Source of the DNA: Caulobacter hibisci | GTDB taxonomy: Bacteria; Pseudomonadota; Alphaproteobacteria; Caulobacterales; Caulobacteraceae | DNA length: 64,000 bases | Reading direction: 5' to 3' | Assembly: GCF_016135805.1 (NCBI RefSeq) | Contig: NZ_JADWOX010000013.1 | Location: 85,930 to 149,929 of the forward strand | Part shown: positions 62,624-64,000 of the stretch, one piece after another | How the letters are laid out: the number at the start of each line of letters is the position of its first letter | Numbering within the stretch: position 1 is the stretch's first letter | Made by a program: the position numbers and the translations under genes | The notes under the pieces: generated by a model | What the model was told of the DNA's origin: nothing | Database searches by the model: none | Seen by the model: the letters and a program-made list of their open reading frames with translations, nothing else

Positions 62624-63702
62624 CAGGCGGCCTCGACCGGCAGTTCGCGGCGCTCGGCGGCCGAGCGGGCGGCCAGGTCCAGCAGCTCCATGACCAGCAG
62701 CGCCTCGCGGGCCGGTACGGGATTGGCCGCGCCGGTCAGGATGGCGTCGCGGATCCCGGCATAATAGGCCGCGTAGTCGCCGCGCGCGCCGGCCACCGTC
62801 GCGCTGGTCAGCACGTCGCCGTCGGCGCGGGTCAGGGTTCCGGGGCGAGGATCGACGCCGAAGCCCTCGTCGGCCGGGGTGAGGCCGCGCTTCAGGGCGT
62901 CCTCCTGGGCGTCGAGGCCCTGCTTGACGAAGCTGCCCTGGGTCCCGTGCACGGCCAGGCGCAGGTCCGCGGCCGCGGTCAGCAGGCTGCCGTGCAGGAT
63001 CACCCGCAGGGCGTCATAGCGCAGCACGACGTGGAAATAGTCGTCGGCCCCCGCGCCCTCGCGCTGGACGCCGATGTCGGCGGAGACCGCCAGGGGCTGG
63101 CCAAACAGCTGCAGGGCCTGGTCCAGCAGGTGCGGGCCAAGGTCGAACCAGGCGCCAGCTCCTGGGCCGGCCCGCTCGCGCCAGCGGTCGCGGACCACCG
63201 GGCGGAAGCGGTCGAAATGGCTTTCGTACTGCACGACCTCGCCCAAGGCGCCATCGGCGATCAGGCCCTTCAAGGTCAGAAAGTCGGCGTCCCAGCGGCG
63301 GTTGTGAAATACCGACAGCAGACGATCATGGGTCTCGGCCGAGGCGACCAGGGCGCGAGCCTCGTCCAGCGTGACGGCGAACGGCTTGTCGACCACCAGG
63401 TGCTTGCCGGCGGCCAGGGCGGCCTGGCCCTGCGGGGCGTGCAGGTCGTTGGGGGTGGCGATGACGACGAGGTCGATCTGCGGATCCGCCAGGGCCTCGT
63501 CGAGCTCGGCCACGACCTTGGCCTCGGGATGGTCGGCCACCACCTTGGCCGGGTCGCTGGAAACCACGGTGTGCAACACCAGGCCCGGCGTCGTGGTGAT
63601 CAGCGGGGCGTGAAAGGTCTTGCCGACATAGCCGTAGCCGACGAGGGCGACATTGAGCGGGGCGGTGGCGGTCTTGTCGAGCGCGGGAGACAACGTTGTC
63701 AT
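62623..63702 (-). CDS. Gfo/Idh/MocA family oxidoreductase
   Basis: The 359-residue protein has an N-terminal NAD(P)-binding Rossmann domain (VALVGYGYVGKTFHAPLI, residues about 18-35; GKHLVVDKPFAVTLDEA, carrying the conserved KPF near residue 110) and the C-terminal Gfo/Idh/MocA fold. Members oxidise sugars, inositols or related polyols. The neighbouring MFS transporter of hexuronate type could supply its substrate; this is inference. The UPF0303 gene follows with a one-base overlap. Confidence 0.9.
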   Translation of the reverse strand: MTTLSPALDKTATAPLNVALVGYGYVGKTFHAPLITTTPGLVLHTVVSSDPAKVVADHPEAKVVAELDEALADPQIDLVVIATPNDLHAPQGQAALAAGKHLVVDKPFAVTLDEARALVASAETHDRLLSVFHNRRWDADFLTLKGLIADGALGEVVQYESHFDRFRPVVRDRWRERAGPGAGAWFDLGPHLLDQALQLFGQPLAVSADIGVQREGAGADDYFHVVLRYDALRVILHGSLLTAAADLRLAVHGTQGSFVKQGLDAQEDALKRGLTPADEGFGVDPRPGTLTRADGDVLTSATVAGARGDYAAYYAGIRDAILTGAANPVPAREALLVMELLDLAARSAAERRELPVEAA

Positions 63703-63761
63703 GGCTTCCAGCTTAGGCCGCGATCACGGCGAGGTCACGGCGCCGAAGCTCAAAATCCCCA

Positions 63762-63796
63762 TAAAAAAGCCCCCGGCGCGGTTGCGTCCGGGGGCT
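63762..63796 (-). terminator. Terminator of the MFS transporter gene
   Basis: On the minus strand AGCCCCCGG and CCGGGGGCT form a nine-base stem with an 11-base loop, followed by TTTTTT. It lies about 25 bases after the MFS stop codon. Confidence 0.85.
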
Positions 63797-63819
63797 CGAT
63801 TTCAGTCAGGTTGCGAAGA

Positions 63820-64000
63820 TCAGATCTTCACGGGCTCCATCTTCGGGGCGAGCAGGTGCACGACCAGCAGGGCGACGAGATAGGCGCTGCCGGCGACGAT
63901 GAAGATCGGGGTGTAGGTCCCGATCGTCTCGAGGACCTGGCCGATGTACTTGGAGAACACCATGCCGCCCAGGGCGCCGAGCATGCCGCCGATGCCGACC
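63820..64000 (-). CDS. MFS transporter, C-terminal end (hexuronate-transporter-like)
   Basis: The last 59 codons of a gene continuing beyond the window. The visible product begins VGIGGMLGALGGMVFSKYIGQ and then a final hydrophobic helix (PIFIVAGSAYLVALLVVHLLAPK) before a short tail. The GIGGMLGALGGM motif with a lone final helix is typical of the anion:cation symporter branch (ExuT/GudP-like) of MFS transporters. Stop TGA is at 63820-63822. Confidence 0.75.
   Translation of the reverse strand, partial: VGIGGMLGALGGMVFSKYIGQVLETIGTYTPIFIVAGSAYLVALLVVHLLAPKMEPVKI

Overview
The window is about 68% GC, almost fully coding, and carries gcrA, the alphaproteobacterial cell-cycle regulator. Together with the protein styles (GGDEF-EAL protein, pentapeptide-repeat proteins, ROSE-type RNA thermometer, pyrB/pyrX/plsY/dprA/topA/rnr neighbourhood), this points to a Caulobacter or very close relative. 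I see no rRNA operon, CRISPR array, insertion sequence or prophage. It reads as a chromosomal core region with small accessory insertions.

Layout. 0-9.7 kb: a partial CDS, a DUF3857/transglutaminase-like exported protein whose signal peptide is cut off by an apparent frameshift, a cation diffusion facilitator, DUF808 and DUF6880 proteins, a membrane GGDEF-EAL protein, small hypotheticals and tRNA-Leu(CAA). 9.8-19.3 kb: LysR divergent from pirin and wrbA, with a perfect operator-like inverted repeat between them; then upp, a single-domain response regulator, phosphoglucomutase/phosphomannomutase, gpmA and a tandem pair of pentapeptide-repeat proteins. 19.3-20.2 kb: the largest gene-free stretch, holding several hairpins and a mirror-image repeat. 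20.2-26.6 kb (minus): an exported M49-like metallopeptidase, a DUF4173/response regulator/histidine kinase operon in which the kinase is frameshifted, and an Hsp20 gene with a sigma-32-like promoter and ROSE-like leader. 26.8-31.2 kb (plus): two paralogous exported methyltransferase-fold proteins, an exported hypothetical, an SCP2 protein, an alpha/beta hydrolase and a Nudix hydrolase. 31.3-39.1 kb: hisN-type phosphatase, XRE regulator, lipid A-type acyltransferase, glycosyltransferase, response regulator, M23 peptidase (apparent CTG start), DUF2093, xseA and gcrA. 39.3-43.4 kb: ABC-2 permease, YbaY-like lipoprotein and the arginine genes argD-argF-DUF2164. 43.6-56.1 kb (minus): rnr, a small membrane protein, topA, an M61-like peptidase, dprA, plsY, two small membrane proteins, a catalytically dead dihydroorotase (PyrX type) and pyrB. 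56.3-64 kb: ruvX, a GNAT acetyltransferase, gatC-gatA, a proline/alanine-rich membrane protein, gamma-glutamyltransferase, UPF0303, a Gfo/Idh/MocA oxidoreductase and the end of an MFS transporter.

The clearest functional units are arginine synthesis (argD, argF), the pyrimidine pair pyrB-pyrX, the GatCA amidotransferase genes with gatB elsewhere, and the DUF4173/two-component operon. Intergenic gaps are repeatedly filled by long mirror-image repeats belonging to at least four families. Two genes each look one base short in a G/C-rich run, so either the genome carries recent indels or the assembly has small consensus errors.
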